Below, in pieces: positions 1-5,107 of a stretch of 5,107 bases of DNA. Every line of letters starts with the position of its first letter. Position 1 is the stretch's first letter. Both the position numbers and the translations under genes were made by a program. This stretch comes from an uncultured Ruminococcus sp. (lineage in GTDB: Bacteria; Bacillota; Clostridia; Oscillospirales; Ruminococcaceae): contig CAMWUB010000151.1 of the NCBI GenBank assembly GCA_947177345.1, forward strand, positions 1 to 5,107, read 5' to 3'. The notes beneath the pieces were generated by a model. The model was given only the letters and a program-made list of their open reading frames with translations. It had not been told where the DNA came from and made no database searches.

Positions 1-39
1 GTTTATTATACCTTGTTTTTCTGAAAATTTCAATAGGTA

Positions 40-68
40 TTGCAATTTTTCCGGAGATGTGTTATAAT
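40..68 (+). promoter_or_regulatory. Sigma-A type promoter with extended -10 for the five-gene operon
   Basis: The -35 box is TTGCAA (40-45) and the -10 box is a perfect TATAAT (63-68), separated by an ideal 17-bp spacer. A TGT triplet directly before the -10 box (60-62) makes it an extended -10 promoter. Transcription should start near position 75, giving a short leader of about 25 nt before the first gene. I see no obvious operator overlapping it. The next strong promoter is beyond 3870, so this one probably serves all five genes to 3757. Confidence 0.85.
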
Positions 69-85
69 TAAGGAAATATCTTCAC

Positions 86-91
86 AGGAGG
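86..91 (+). promoter_or_regulatory. Ribosome binding site of the DUF896 gene
   Basis: A perfect AGGAGG lies 8 nt before the ATG at 100. It fixes the start of the DUF896 protein at 100 and rejects an upstream in-frame TTG at 40, which lies inside the -35 box and so would not be transcribed from this promoter. Confidence 0.9.
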
Positions 92-99
92 TTTTTTTA

Positions 100-300
100 A
101 TGAATCAACAGAAAATTGATCGTATAAACGAACTCGCACGGAAATCGAAAAGCGTGGGACTTACCGAGGAAGAAAAGGCTGAACAGACCGCTTTAAGAAA
201 CGAATACAGGGAATCTGTAGTAGGAAATCTCAGGGCTGAACTCAATAATACGTACATCATGACCCCTGACGGTAAAAAACGTAAAGTCGGTACAAAATGA
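100..300 (+). CDS. DUF896 family (YnzC-like) small protein
   Basis: A 66-residue cytosolic protein of the DUF896 family. The signature is visible: helix one around residues 3-17 (KIDRINELARKSKS), the turn GLTEEEKAEQ (20-29), then helix two with LRNEYRES (32-39), followed by LRAEL (44-48) and a basic C-terminal tail ending GKKRKVGTK. Known members such as Bacillus subtilis YnzC are short two-helix hairpins of about 60-80 residues, so the length is normal. The molecular function is not established. In B. subtilis ynzC sits in the SOS-inducible yneA operon, but I find no LexA box of the CGAAC-N4-GTTCG type here, so SOS control is not supported. It is the first gene of the operon, 9 bp before cdd. 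Family call firm, role unknown. Confidence 0.9.
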   Translation: MNQQKIDRINELARKSKSVGLTEEEKAEQTALRNEYRESVVGNLRAELNNTYIMTPDGKKRKVGTK

Positions 301-304
301 GGTG
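299..304 (+). promoter_or_regulatory. Ribosome binding site of cdd, overlapping the upstream stop codon
   Basis: GAGGTG begins inside the TGA stop of the DUF896 gene (298-300) and lies 5 nt before the cdd ATG at 310. A ribosome terminating on the first gene therefore sits on the binding site of the second, which favours translational coupling. Confidence 0.75.
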
Positions 305-309
305 ATAAC

Positions 310-702
310 ATGACAGACAACGAATTTTTTCAGCTTGCTGTGAAAGCCTCCGGAAAATCCTACTCGCCGTATAGTAAATTCAAAGTAGGTGCGGTACTCC
401 TCACAAATGACGGACAGATTTTTACAGGTTGTAATATAGAAAACGCTTCGTACTCCATGACAATATGTGCGGAACGTACAGCAATATTCAAGGCGGTATC
501 TTCCGGATTTACGGATTTTAAAGCAATAGCAATTGCCGGAAGTTCCGGCGATGATTTTTCCGTACCGTGTGTGCCATGCGGAGCGTGTCTGCAAGTTTTA
601 TCGGAATTTTGCGACGACGATTTTATGATAGTCCTTTCTGACGGCGTACATAAATTAAAAGAATTTCTGCCAAACAGATTCACCAAGGAAAATATATCAT
701 GA
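310..702 (+). CDS. cdd: Cytidine deaminase (homotetrameric type)
   Basis: A 130-residue zinc enzyme of pyrimidine salvage that deaminates cytidine and deoxycytidine to uridine and deoxyuridine in the cytosol. The order of motifs is complete: YSKFKVGA near residues 21-28, the substrate-binding N-x-E in GCNIENASY (N42, E44), the zinc and catalytic motif CAERTA (C53 as zinc ligand, E55 as proton shuttle), and PCGAC (C90 and C93 as the other zinc ligands). Use of three cysteines rather than His-Cys-Cys, and a length near 130, are typical of the tetrameric class in Gram-positive bacteria. The C-terminal EFLPNRFTKENI matches the usual 'LLPgaF' tail. The stop overlaps the next start as ATGA. In many Firmicutes cdd lies beside era or deoxynucleoside genes, so the neighbours here are less usual. 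Confidence 0.96.
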   Translation: MTDNEFFQLAVKASGKSYSPYSKFKVGAVLLTNDGQIFTGCNIENASYSMTICAERTAIFKAVSSGFTDFKAIAIAGSSGDDFSVPCVPCGACLQVLSEFCDDDFMIVLSDGVHKLKEFLPNRFTKENIS

Positions 703-1289
703 ATACGATAAATGCTGTCTATAACGACGAGACTATAAGAGTATATCAGGCTTTCAACGCACGCATTGCAGAAGAAGCGGTCAGATTAAATACTTTCGGG
801 AAATCTTTCAAAAGGGAGCGTATGACTTGGATTAAACCGTCATTTTTATGGATTATGTACCGTTCCGGCTGGGCAGAAAAGGAAAATCAGGAACATATAT
901 TAGCTATCGACATAACACGTACAGGTTTTGAAGAAATACTGAAAAGTGCCGTCATGTCGACGTATAACGAGTGTATGGGAATTTCACGTGAAGAGTGGAA
1001 ACAACAGATAAAAATATCGGAAGTACGCTGTCAGTTTGACCCTGAACGTGATATTTACGGAAATCCAAAGCCTGACCGTACTATACAACTCGGCTTGCGT
1101 GGCGGAATGGTTGAAAAATATATATCTGAATATATAGTAAAAATAACCGATATTACGGAAGAAGTCAGATATCTGAAATCTCTGAGGGATAACGGCACAC
1201 TTATTACGGAGATGCTACCGTTTGAAGTGCCATATCCCACAGAAAATATTGAAATTGCAGGAGGTTTAAATGTTAAGGGAAAAAATTGA
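699..1289 (+). CDS. DUF4291 family protein
   Basis: A 196-residue protein that I recognise as DUF4291 from its motifs: TIRVYQAFN (12-20), the very conserved block RMTWIKPSFLWIMYRSGW (41-58), QFDPERD (112-118) and RTIQLGLRG (127-135). Length is normal for the family (about 190-220 residues). It has no signal peptide or membrane segment and is probably cytosolic. The dense pattern of invariant Arg, Trp, Lys, Gln and Asp residues looks like a ligand or nucleotide pocket, but that is inference, and no reaction can be assigned here. A binding site AAGGAA (685-690) lies 8 nt before the ATG. The start overlaps the cdd stop by 4 bp, and the end overlaps the radical SAM gene by 20 bp, so it is expressed with both. 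Family members are scattered in bacteria and some eukaryotes, suggesting gene transfer, though base composition here resembles its neighbours. Confidence 0.85.
   Translation: MNTINAVYNDETIRVYQAFNARIAEEAVRLNTFGKSFKRERMTWIKPSFLWIMYRSGWAEKENQEHILAIDITRTGFEEILKSAVMSTYNECMGISREEWKQQIKISEVRCQFDPERDIYGNPKPDRTIQLGLRGGMVEKYISEYIVKITDITEEVRYLKSLRDNGTLITEMLPFEVPYPTENIEIAGGLNVKGKN
1259..1264 (+). promoter_or_regulatory. Ribosome binding site of the radical SAM gene, inside the DUF4291 gene
   Basis: A perfect AGGAGG lies within the 3' end of the DUF4291 coding sequence, 5 nt before the ATG at 1270. It settles the start of the radical SAM protein and the 20-bp gene overlap. Confidence 0.85.
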
Positions 1290-3111
1290 AAAATATTTAC
1301 TTGACGTGCAGAAACCGTCACGGTATATAGGCGGTGAAGTCGGCAGTATAATTAAAGACAAGTCAGAAACAGATGTCCGGGTTGCGTTCTGTTTTCCGGA
1401 TACGTATGACATAGGAATGTCACATCTCGGCATGAAGATACTTTATTCACTCACGAATGAGCGGAAAAACTACTGGTGCGAGAGATGTTTTGCACCGTCG
1501 GAAGACTTTGAGAAGATAATGCGTGAAAATGATATACCGCTTTATGCACTCGAAAGTCTTGACCCGATAAAAGATTTTGATTTCATAGGGTTCACAATGC
1601 AGTATGAACTTTCATATACAAACGTCCTGAATATGCTTGACCTCGCCGGAATACCGATATATTCCCGTGACCGCACAGAAGAACTCACACAGATAGTAGT
1701 TGCCGGAGGTCCTTGTGTATGTAATCCCGAACCCCTTGCCGATTTTTTTGACCTGTTCATTTTAGGCGAGGGTGAAGAAGTAAACCTCGAATTAATGGAC
1801 TTATATCACCAAATGAAACAACAAGGAGCATCAAGAAAAGATTTTCTGCGTGAAGCGTGCAAGATTCAGGGTATATATGTTCCGGAATTTTATAAATTCA
1901 GCTACAAACCGGACGGAACTATTGAAAAAGTCGAGACAACCGACAACGCACCGGAAGTAGTGAAAAAGCGTATAATAAAGGATTTCGATAAGGTATATTA
2001 TCCGGAAAATTTTGTCGTGCCGTTCACAGAGATAGTACATGACCGTGTTTCCGTGGAAGTCTTAAGAGGTTGTCTGCGAGGCTGCCGGTTCTGTCAGGCA
2101 GGATTCATTTACAGACCTTTTCGTGAAAAGAAAGCCGGTACTGTAGTGAATCAGACTAAATGCCTGTGTGAGAATACCGGTTATGACGAAGTATCACTGG
2201 CATCACTCAGCACCAGTGACCATTCAGAAATATCGCCGATATTGTCGGAATTGATAGAGTATACCGCCGGTGAAAAAATAACTCTTTCGTTGCCGTCGCT
2301 CCGTGTTGATAACTTTTCCGAAGAACTTCTTGAAAAAATAAAGAAAGTACGTAAATCAGGGCTTACATTCGCACCCGAAGCATCTACACAACGTCTCCGT
2401 GACGCTATCAACAAGAATGTAACCGAAGAGGAAATCATGAATACCTGTCGTATAGCGTTTGAGGGCGGATACTCTGCGGTAAAACTCTATTTCATGATGG
2501 GACTTCCTACCGAAACTGACGAGGATATTAAAGGTATCGCCGAACTATCACAGCGTATCATAGATTTATATTACAGTCTTGAAAACAAGCCGAAAGGTAG
2601 GGGCGTACAGATTTCTGTAAGCTGTGCCACATTTGTTCCGAAACCGTTCACGCCGTTTCAGTTTGAGGCACAGGACAATCGGGAAATGATTGAACATAAA
2701 CAGAAACTTCTGCTTGATTCCGTAAACAGAAAACGTGTAAAGGTAAGCTATCATGATGCAAATGTAAGTATTTTAGAAGCCGTCCTCGCAAAAGGTGACC
2801 GCCGTTTATGTGATGTAATATATACCGCATGGAAAAAGGGCTGTAAATTCGACAGCTGGGGTGAATATTTTCAGTTTGATAAGTGGGCTGAGGCTTTCGC
2901 CGATTGTAATGTTGATATATCATTCTATGCAAACAGAAAGATTCCATATGACGAGATTTTACCGTGGGAACATCTTGACTATTATGTATCTAAAGAATTT
3001 TTTATCCGTGAAAACAAAAAGGCACACGAGTTCACGACTACACCACATTGTCGGCTGAAGTGTACAGGTTGCGGAGTAAATAAGGAAACAGGGGGTAAAT
3101 GTTTTGATTAA
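1270..3111 (+). CDS. B12-binding-like radical SAM protein, TIGR03960 family
   Basis: A 613-residue radical SAM protein of the uncharacterised TIGR03960 type. The N-terminal part resembles a cobalamin-binding fold: VRVAFCFPDTYDIGMSHLG (36-54), then AGGPCVCNPEPLADFFDLF (145-163) and LGEGEE (165-170). The radical SAM core starts at the cluster motif C268-x3-C272-x2-C275, within RGCLRGCRFCQAGF. LPSLRVD (341-347), LTFAPEAST (365-373) and KLYFMMGLPTET (405-416) follow as the SAM-binding barrel strands. A distinct C-terminal region carries YHDANVSILEAVLAKGDRR and WKKGCKFDSW. It ends in a second cysteine set, C594-x3-C598-x2-C601 plus C611, which could hold an auxiliary Fe-S cluster or zinc. The substrate is unknown. 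Whether cobalamin really binds cannot be judged, because the classic D-x-H-x-x-G motif is only partly matched by SHLG. It overlaps the DUF2344 gene by 8 bp, the standard partner; some genomes fuse the two. Confidence 0.9.
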   Translation: MLREKIEKYLLDVQKPSRYIGGEVGSIIKDKSETDVRVAFCFPDTYDIGMSHLGMKILYSLTNERKNYWCERCFAPSEDFEKIMRENDIPLYALESLDPIKDFDFIGFTMQYELSYTNVLNMLDLAGIPIYSRDRTEELTQIVVAGGPCVCNPEPLADFFDLFILGEGEEVNLELMDLYHQMKQQGASRKDFLREACKIQGIYVPEFYKFSYKPDGTIEKVETTDNAPEVVKKRIIKDFDKVYYPENFVVPFTEIVHDRVSVEVLRGCLRGCRFCQAGFIYRPFREKKAGTVVNQTKCLCENTGYDEVSLASLSTSDHSEISPILSELIEYTAGEKITLSLPSLRVDNFSEELLEKIKKVRKSGLTFAPEASTQRLRDAINKNVTEEEIMNTCRIAFEGGYSAVKLYFMMGLPTETDEDIKGIAELSQRIIDLYYSLENKPKGRGVQISVSCATFVPKPFTPFQFEAQDNREMIEHKQKLLLDSVNRKRVKVSYHDANVSILEAVLAKGDRRLCDVIYTAWKKGCKFDSWGEYFQFDKWAEAFADCNVDISFYANRKIPYDEILPWEHLDYYVSKEFFIRENKKAHEFTTTPHCRLKCTGCGVNKETGGKCFD

Positions 3112-3757
3112 GTTAAGAGCAGTTTTTGAAAAAAAAGACCGTGCAAAATATATATCTCACCTCGATTTAAACCGCTGTATGCTCCGGACTTTCCGCCGGT
3201 CAGGTCTGCCGATATGGTACACGGAGGGTTTCCATTCGCACCCGTATTTTTCGTTTGCATTGGCACTGTCGTTAGGTTATGAGAGCAGTTGCGAAATACT
3301 TGACTTCAATCTGAATGAAGAAATTCCGTTCAATGAAGTCCGTGACCGTCTTAACGCCGTAATGCCATATGGTATGAAGATTATATCAGTTGCAGAACCT
3401 AAACAAAAAATAACAGCTATCACAAAGGCTGAATACAGTTTTTCATTTAAATCCGAAAATATATCCGGACTTGTCGCCGATATTGAAAGACTTTTAAATA
3501 ATAATGAAATTCTTGTCGAAAAGAAAACCAAAAAGGGTATACAGAAAGTCAATATAAAACCGTTCATTGAAGTTGTCTCCGGAAACACCGGAGCAGGTGG
3601 TTACAATATGTCAATGAGACTTCCGGCAGGTACTCAGACTAATTATAATCCGGCGTTATTCTTTACGGCACTGAAAAATTTCACTGAAATTCCCTTTGAA
3701 GTGGCGGATATAAGGCGTACTGGCATTTTATGCGGTAACAATGAAATTTTTTCATAA
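3104..3757 (+). CDS. DUF2344 / TIGR03936 'radical SAM-linked' protein
   Basis: A 217-residue protein of the DUF2344 family, found almost always next to or fused with the TIGR03960 radical SAM protein. Diagnostic stretches are AKYISHLDLNRCMLRTFRRS (14-33, with S18, H19, L20, D21), GLPIWYTEGFHSHPYFSFA (34-52) and LGYESSCEILDFNL (57-70). A conserved close IRRTGIL (203-209) lies near the end. It is soluble, with no signal or membrane segment. The start codon is TTG at 3104, preceded by AGGGGG (3090-3095) at 8 nt; the nearby ATG at 3099 is out of frame and hits a stop after two codons. The 8-bp overlap with the upstream gene implies coupled synthesis and suggests a complex or shared pathway. In many Firmicutes and other phyla this pair precedes RNase G (rng) and rplU; here neither follows directly. 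Function is not established. Confidence 0.9.
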   Translation: MIKLRAVFEKKDRAKYISHLDLNRCMLRTFRRSGLPIWYTEGFHSHPYFSFALALSLGYESSCEILDFNLNEEIPFNEVRDRLNAVMPYGMKIISVAEPKQKITAITKAEYSFSFKSENISGLVADIERLLNNNEILVEKKTKKGIQKVNIKPFIEVVSGNTGAGGYNMSMRLPAGTQTNYNPALFFTALKNFTEIPFEVADIRRTGILCGNNEIFS

Positions 3758-3875
3758 TTGTTTTAATTATCTGTCAGAAATTACAATAATTTTATCCGGA
3801 TATAGCACAAAACTGTTGAAATCGGATATAAAGAAATTTTCTGAAAAAATATTCAAATTTTTTTGTAAAAAACAC
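3758..3875 (+). other. AT-rich intergenic stretch with a small palindrome and repeat
   Basis: This noncoding stretch separates the operon end from the rplS promoter. It contains the perfect 10-bp palindrome TATCCGGATA (3793-3802) and a direct repeat of CGGATATA at 3797-3804 and 3823-3830. A run of A (3844-3849) faces a run of T (3858-3864), allowing only a weak A-U hairpin. I see no GC-rich terminator for the upstream operon and no gene. Confidence 0.5.
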
Positions 3876-3904
3876 TTGCATTTTTCCGAAAAGTATGATA
3901 TGAT
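3876..3904 (+). promoter_or_regulatory. Strong extended -10 promoter for rplS
   Basis: The -35 box is TTGCAT (3876-3881) and the -10 box is TATGAT (3899-3904), with a 17-bp spacer. TGA at 3896-3898 gives the extended -10 form. Transcription should begin near 3911, leaving a structured leader of about 125 nt before rplS. An AT-rich tract just upstream (3844-3875) could act as an UP-like element, as is common at ribosomal protein promoters; that part is inference. Confidence 0.8.
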
Positions 3905-3910
3905 ATAAAA

Positions 3911-4036
3911 GCATTTGAAATCCGTTGGTGTTTTTCGTTATGATTCGCACCGATGAGAGTTAATGCCGTAAGACATTAACCGGACAGTCCTCTGTTACTG
4001 AGCAAGAATGTCCGGAAATTTTAGGAGGAATAAAAA
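3911..4036 (+). ncRNA. Structured 5' leader of rplS, candidate L19 autoregulatory RNA
   Basis: The leader folds into three consecutive hairpins. Hairpin 1 pairs 3923-3930 with 3948-3955 (8 bp, two G-U) around a 17-nt loop. Hairpin 2 is a perfect 7-bp stem, GTTAATG (3959-3965) with CATTAAC (3974-3980), loop 8 nt. Hairpin 3 is a perfect 7-bp stem, CCGGACA (3980-3986) with TGTCCGG (4009-4015), with a 22-nt apical region in which CTC (3990-3992) can pair GAG (4000-4002). Hairpins 2 and 3 share position 3980, so they stack or compete at that base. TCCTC in the apical region (3988-3992) is also complementary to GAGGA of the Shine-Dalgarno sequence (4025-4029). Rfam describes an L19 leader family in low-GC Gram-positive bacteria; whether this one belongs to it I cannot confirm without a covariance search. 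Confidence 0.65.
4023..4028 (+). promoter_or_regulatory. Ribosome binding site of rplS
   Basis: A perfect AGGAGG lies 8 nt before the ATG at 4037 and 7 nt after the third leader hairpin. It is unpaired in the three-hairpin fold but can be partly sequestered by TCCTC at 3988-3992. Confidence 0.88.
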
Positions 4037-4381
4037 ATGGATGCACTCAAGTTAATCAGTCAGTCAAGCATGAAAGAAAATGTGCCTGAATTTAATGTAG
4101 GTGATACTGTTAAGGTACACGTACAGATTAAGGAAGGCGAAAAAAGCCGTATTCAGATTTTTGAAGGAACTGTAATCGCCAAGAAACACGGCGGTATCAG
4201 CGAAACCTTCACCGTAAGACGTGTTTCACACGGTTGCGGTATTGAAAGGGTTTTCCCTGTTCATTCACCTGCTGTAAGCAAGGTTGAGGTTGTAAGATAC
4301 GGTAAAGTCCGCAGAGCTAAGCTCTACTACCTCAGAGACAGAGTCGGCAAGGCTGCTAAGGTCAAGGAACAGATTCGCTAA
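4037..4381 (+). CDS. rplS: 50S ribosomal protein L19
   Basis: A 114-residue protein of the large ribosomal subunit, located near the interface with the 30S subunit. All L19 blocks are present: FNVGDTVKVHVQI (19-31), RIQIFEGTVIAKKHGG (38-53), TFTVRRVSHGCGIERVFPVH (58-77) followed by SP, and VRRAKLYYLRDRVGKAAKVK (91-110). Length matches the usual 113-120 residues. The common form of the central motif is RRIS-Y/N-GVGVER; here it reads RRVSHGCGIER, a mild variation. In most Firmicutes rplS follows rpsP, rimM and trmD. Here it has its own promoter and leader and follows an unrelated operon, so it appears to be expressed as a separate unit. lepB follows, as in several Clostridia. Confidence 0.98.
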   Translation: MDALKLISQSSMKENVPEFNVGDTVKVHVQIKEGEKSRIQIFEGTVIAKKHGGISETFTVRRVSHGCGIERVFPVHSPAVSKVEVVRYGKVRRAKLYYLRDRVGKAAKVKEQIR

Positions 4382-4389
4382 GAGGCTGA

Positions 4390-4427
4390 TGACTGGGTTC
4401 AGGCAGTTCATTCTGCCTGTCCCGTCA
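4390..4427 (+). other. Long interrupted hairpin downstream of rplS
   Basis: The inner stem CAGGCAG (4400-4406) pairs perfectly with CTGCCTG (4413-4419) across a 6-nt loop. An outer stem joins 4390-4397 to 4421-4427, including GGG with CCC and GAC with GTC, with one bulged T at 4394. There is no T-run after it, so it is not itself a terminator. It could protect the 3' end of rplS mRNA or take part in attenuation together with the terminator that follows. Confidence 0.65.
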
Positions 4428-4436
4428 GATTCCGCA

Positions 4437-4457
4437 GGGGACGCAAGTCCCTTTTTT
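4437..4457 (+). terminator. Intrinsic terminator between rplS and lepB
   Basis: The stem GGGAC (4438-4442) and GTCCC (4447-4451) is closed by a GCAA tetraloop of the stable GNRA class and followed by six T residues (4452-4457). G4437 and A4436 can extend the stem by pairing into the T-run. The stem is short (5-7 bp), so termination may be incomplete, which would let some transcription continue into lepB 28 nt later. Confidence 0.8.
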
Positions 4458-4473
4458 GCTAATATTATGTTAT

Positions 4474-4479
4474 GAGGTG
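4474..4479 (+). promoter_or_regulatory. Ribosome binding site of lepB
   Basis: GAGGTG lies 5 nt before the ATG at 4485 and supports that start. The site follows the terminator T-run by only 16 nt, leaving little room for a separate promoter. Confidence 0.7.
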
Positions 4480-4484
4480 TCACT

Positions 4485-5107
4485 ATGGAAGAAAATATTG
4501 TGGAAAATACAGAATCAGGAAACAGTATTCAGGAAGAAGAAAAAAACAAAAAAAATTCAGATAAAAATTTCCTTGCTGATTTCATTGAAATCGCCGAAAG
4601 TACTTTTATAACAGTTTTCGTTATTATAATGATTTTCACATATATTCTGCACCCTGTAAATGTAGTCGGTACTTCAATGACAAATACTCTTCAGGACGGC
4701 GACAGAATTTTCATGACTACTGTATATGGTAGTCTTTCATATGGCGATATAGTCGTTATAAATAATGATATGGCGTATCTTCTCGACGACGAAAACAAAA
4801 TAATTGAAAAAAATATAGACGGTTCAGGACTTAAGGAATGTATAATAAAGCGTGTAATCGCTACCGGTGGTCAGACTATTACAGTAGATTCAGATACCAA
4901 GGAAGTTATCGTTGACGGCAAAGTACTCGACGAACCATACATAAAGGAACTTACTAACAGCAGTGGAGTTTTTGATTATCCGATAACAGTTCCGGAGGGT
5001 TATTATTTCTGTATGGGTGATAACAGAAACGGTTCTTCTGACAGCCGTAATCCTGATATCGGACCGATAAAGAAAAGTCAGATTTATGGAAAGGCTATGT
5101 TGCGTTA
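4485..5107 (+). CDS. lepB: Type I signal peptidase, 3' end beyond the window
   Basis: The first 207 residues of a membrane-bound signal peptidase I, which cleaves signal peptides from exported proteins on the outer face of the membrane. The N-terminus (about 1-30) is acidic and lysine-rich, then one membrane helix spans about residues 38-56. The catalytic serine motif VGTSM follows (61-65, S64), with DGDRIF (71-76). The lysine box is IIKRVIATGGQ (120-130, catalytic K122). Box E, MGDNRNGSSDSR (177-188), carries the structural GDN and DSR residues, followed by IGPIKKSQIYGKAM. Ser and Lys form the Ser-Lys dyad of the bacterial family, and the single membrane helix is the Gram-positive form. Between the Ser and Lys boxes there is a short insert (about 96-117). 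The reading frame is open to the edge; judging from the family only a few residues are missing. It is likely co-transcribed with rplS by read-through. Confidence 0.95.
   Translation, partial: MEENIVENTESGNSIQEEEKNKKNSDKNFLADFIEIAESTFITVFVIIMIFTYILHPVNVVGTSMTNTLQDGDRIFMTTVYGSLSYGDIVVINNDMAYLLDDENKIIEKNIDGSGLKECIIKRVIATGGQTITVDSDTKEVIVDGKVLDEPYIKELTNSSGVFDYPITVPEGYYFCMGDNRNGSSDSRNPDIGPIKKSQIYGKAMLR

Noticed and set aside
40..99. In-frame TTG at 40 as the start of the DUF896 protein
   Set aside because: It lies in the -35 box of the promoter, lacks a binding site and adds 20 residues with no family similarity; the ATG at 100 has a perfect AGGAGG.
193..594. Antisense open frame of 133 codons over the DUF896 gene and cdd
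   Set aside because: It is the shadow of two well-identified sense genes; its translation shows no family motifs and it has no credible binding site.
2861..3058. Plus-strand open frame of 65 codons inside the radical SAM gene
   Set aside because: It is wholly contained in the conserved C-terminal part of the radical SAM protein in another frame and shows no domain.
3277..3588. Antisense open frame of 103 codons over the DUF2344 gene
   Set aside because: Serine- and leucine-rich composition typical of a reverse-strand shadow; no promoter or binding site on that strand.
3844..3864. Intrinsic terminator for the five-gene operon
   Set aside because: The stem would consist of A-U pairs only, so it is too weak to call a terminator; it may instead be AT-rich promoter-upstream DNA.
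3945..3985. Hammerhead ribozyme or known riboswitch in the rplS leader
   Set aside because: A CGATGAG stretch resembles part of a hammerhead core, but the required CUGANGA and GAAA elements are not in place; T-box hallmarks are also missing.
4458..4484. Separate promoter for lepB using TAATAT or TATTAT near 4460-4468
   Set aside because: No -35-like hexamer sits at a suitable distance upstream (that position falls in the GC-rich terminator stem), and the start would fall at or beyond the binding site.

Overview
The window looks like chromosomal housekeeping DNA from a low-GC Gram-positive bacterium, most likely a Clostridia member near the Ruminococcus/Oscillospiraceae group. This rests on AT-rich intergenic DNA, strong AGGAGG ribosome binding sites, extended -10 promoters, a DUF896 (YnzC-like) protein, and the order rplS then lepB. 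The genus is an inference. All genes lie on the plus strand. I see no mobile element, CRISPR array, tRNA or rRNA.

Region 1 (about 40-3757) is one tight five-gene operon. A strong sigma-A type promoter with an extended -10 box drives a DUF896 protein (100-300), cytidine deaminase cdd (310-702), a DUF4291 protein (699-1289), a large radical SAM protein with a B12-binding-like N-terminus (1270-3111), and its usual partner, a DUF2344 'radical SAM-linked' protein (3104-3757, TTG start). Gaps are 9 bp or overlaps of 4, 20 and 8 bp, so translation is probably coupled throughout. Only Cdd has a firm biochemical role (pyrimidine salvage). The last two genes form a conserved pair of unknown function.

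Region 2 (3758-4036) is noncoding. It opens with AT-rich DNA holding a small palindrome and repeat, followed by a second strong extended -10 promoter. From there a leader RNA of about 125 nt with three consecutive hairpins runs up to the rplS Shine-Dalgarno sequence. This is the most interesting regulatory element here and a good candidate for an L19 autoregulatory leader.

Region 3 (4037-5107) holds rplS (ribosomal protein L19). After it come a long hairpin and a clear intrinsic terminator with a GCAA tetraloop. The start of lepB (type I signal peptidase) follows and runs off the right edge with its catalytic Ser, Lys and C-terminal box intact. No convincing promoter lies between the terminator and lepB, so lepB may depend on partial read-through from rplS.

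No wholly new defence or mobile system is evident. The points most worth following are the rplS leader, the attenuator-like rplS-lepB junction, and the uncharacterised DUF4291 / radical SAM / DUF2344 set coupled to cdd.
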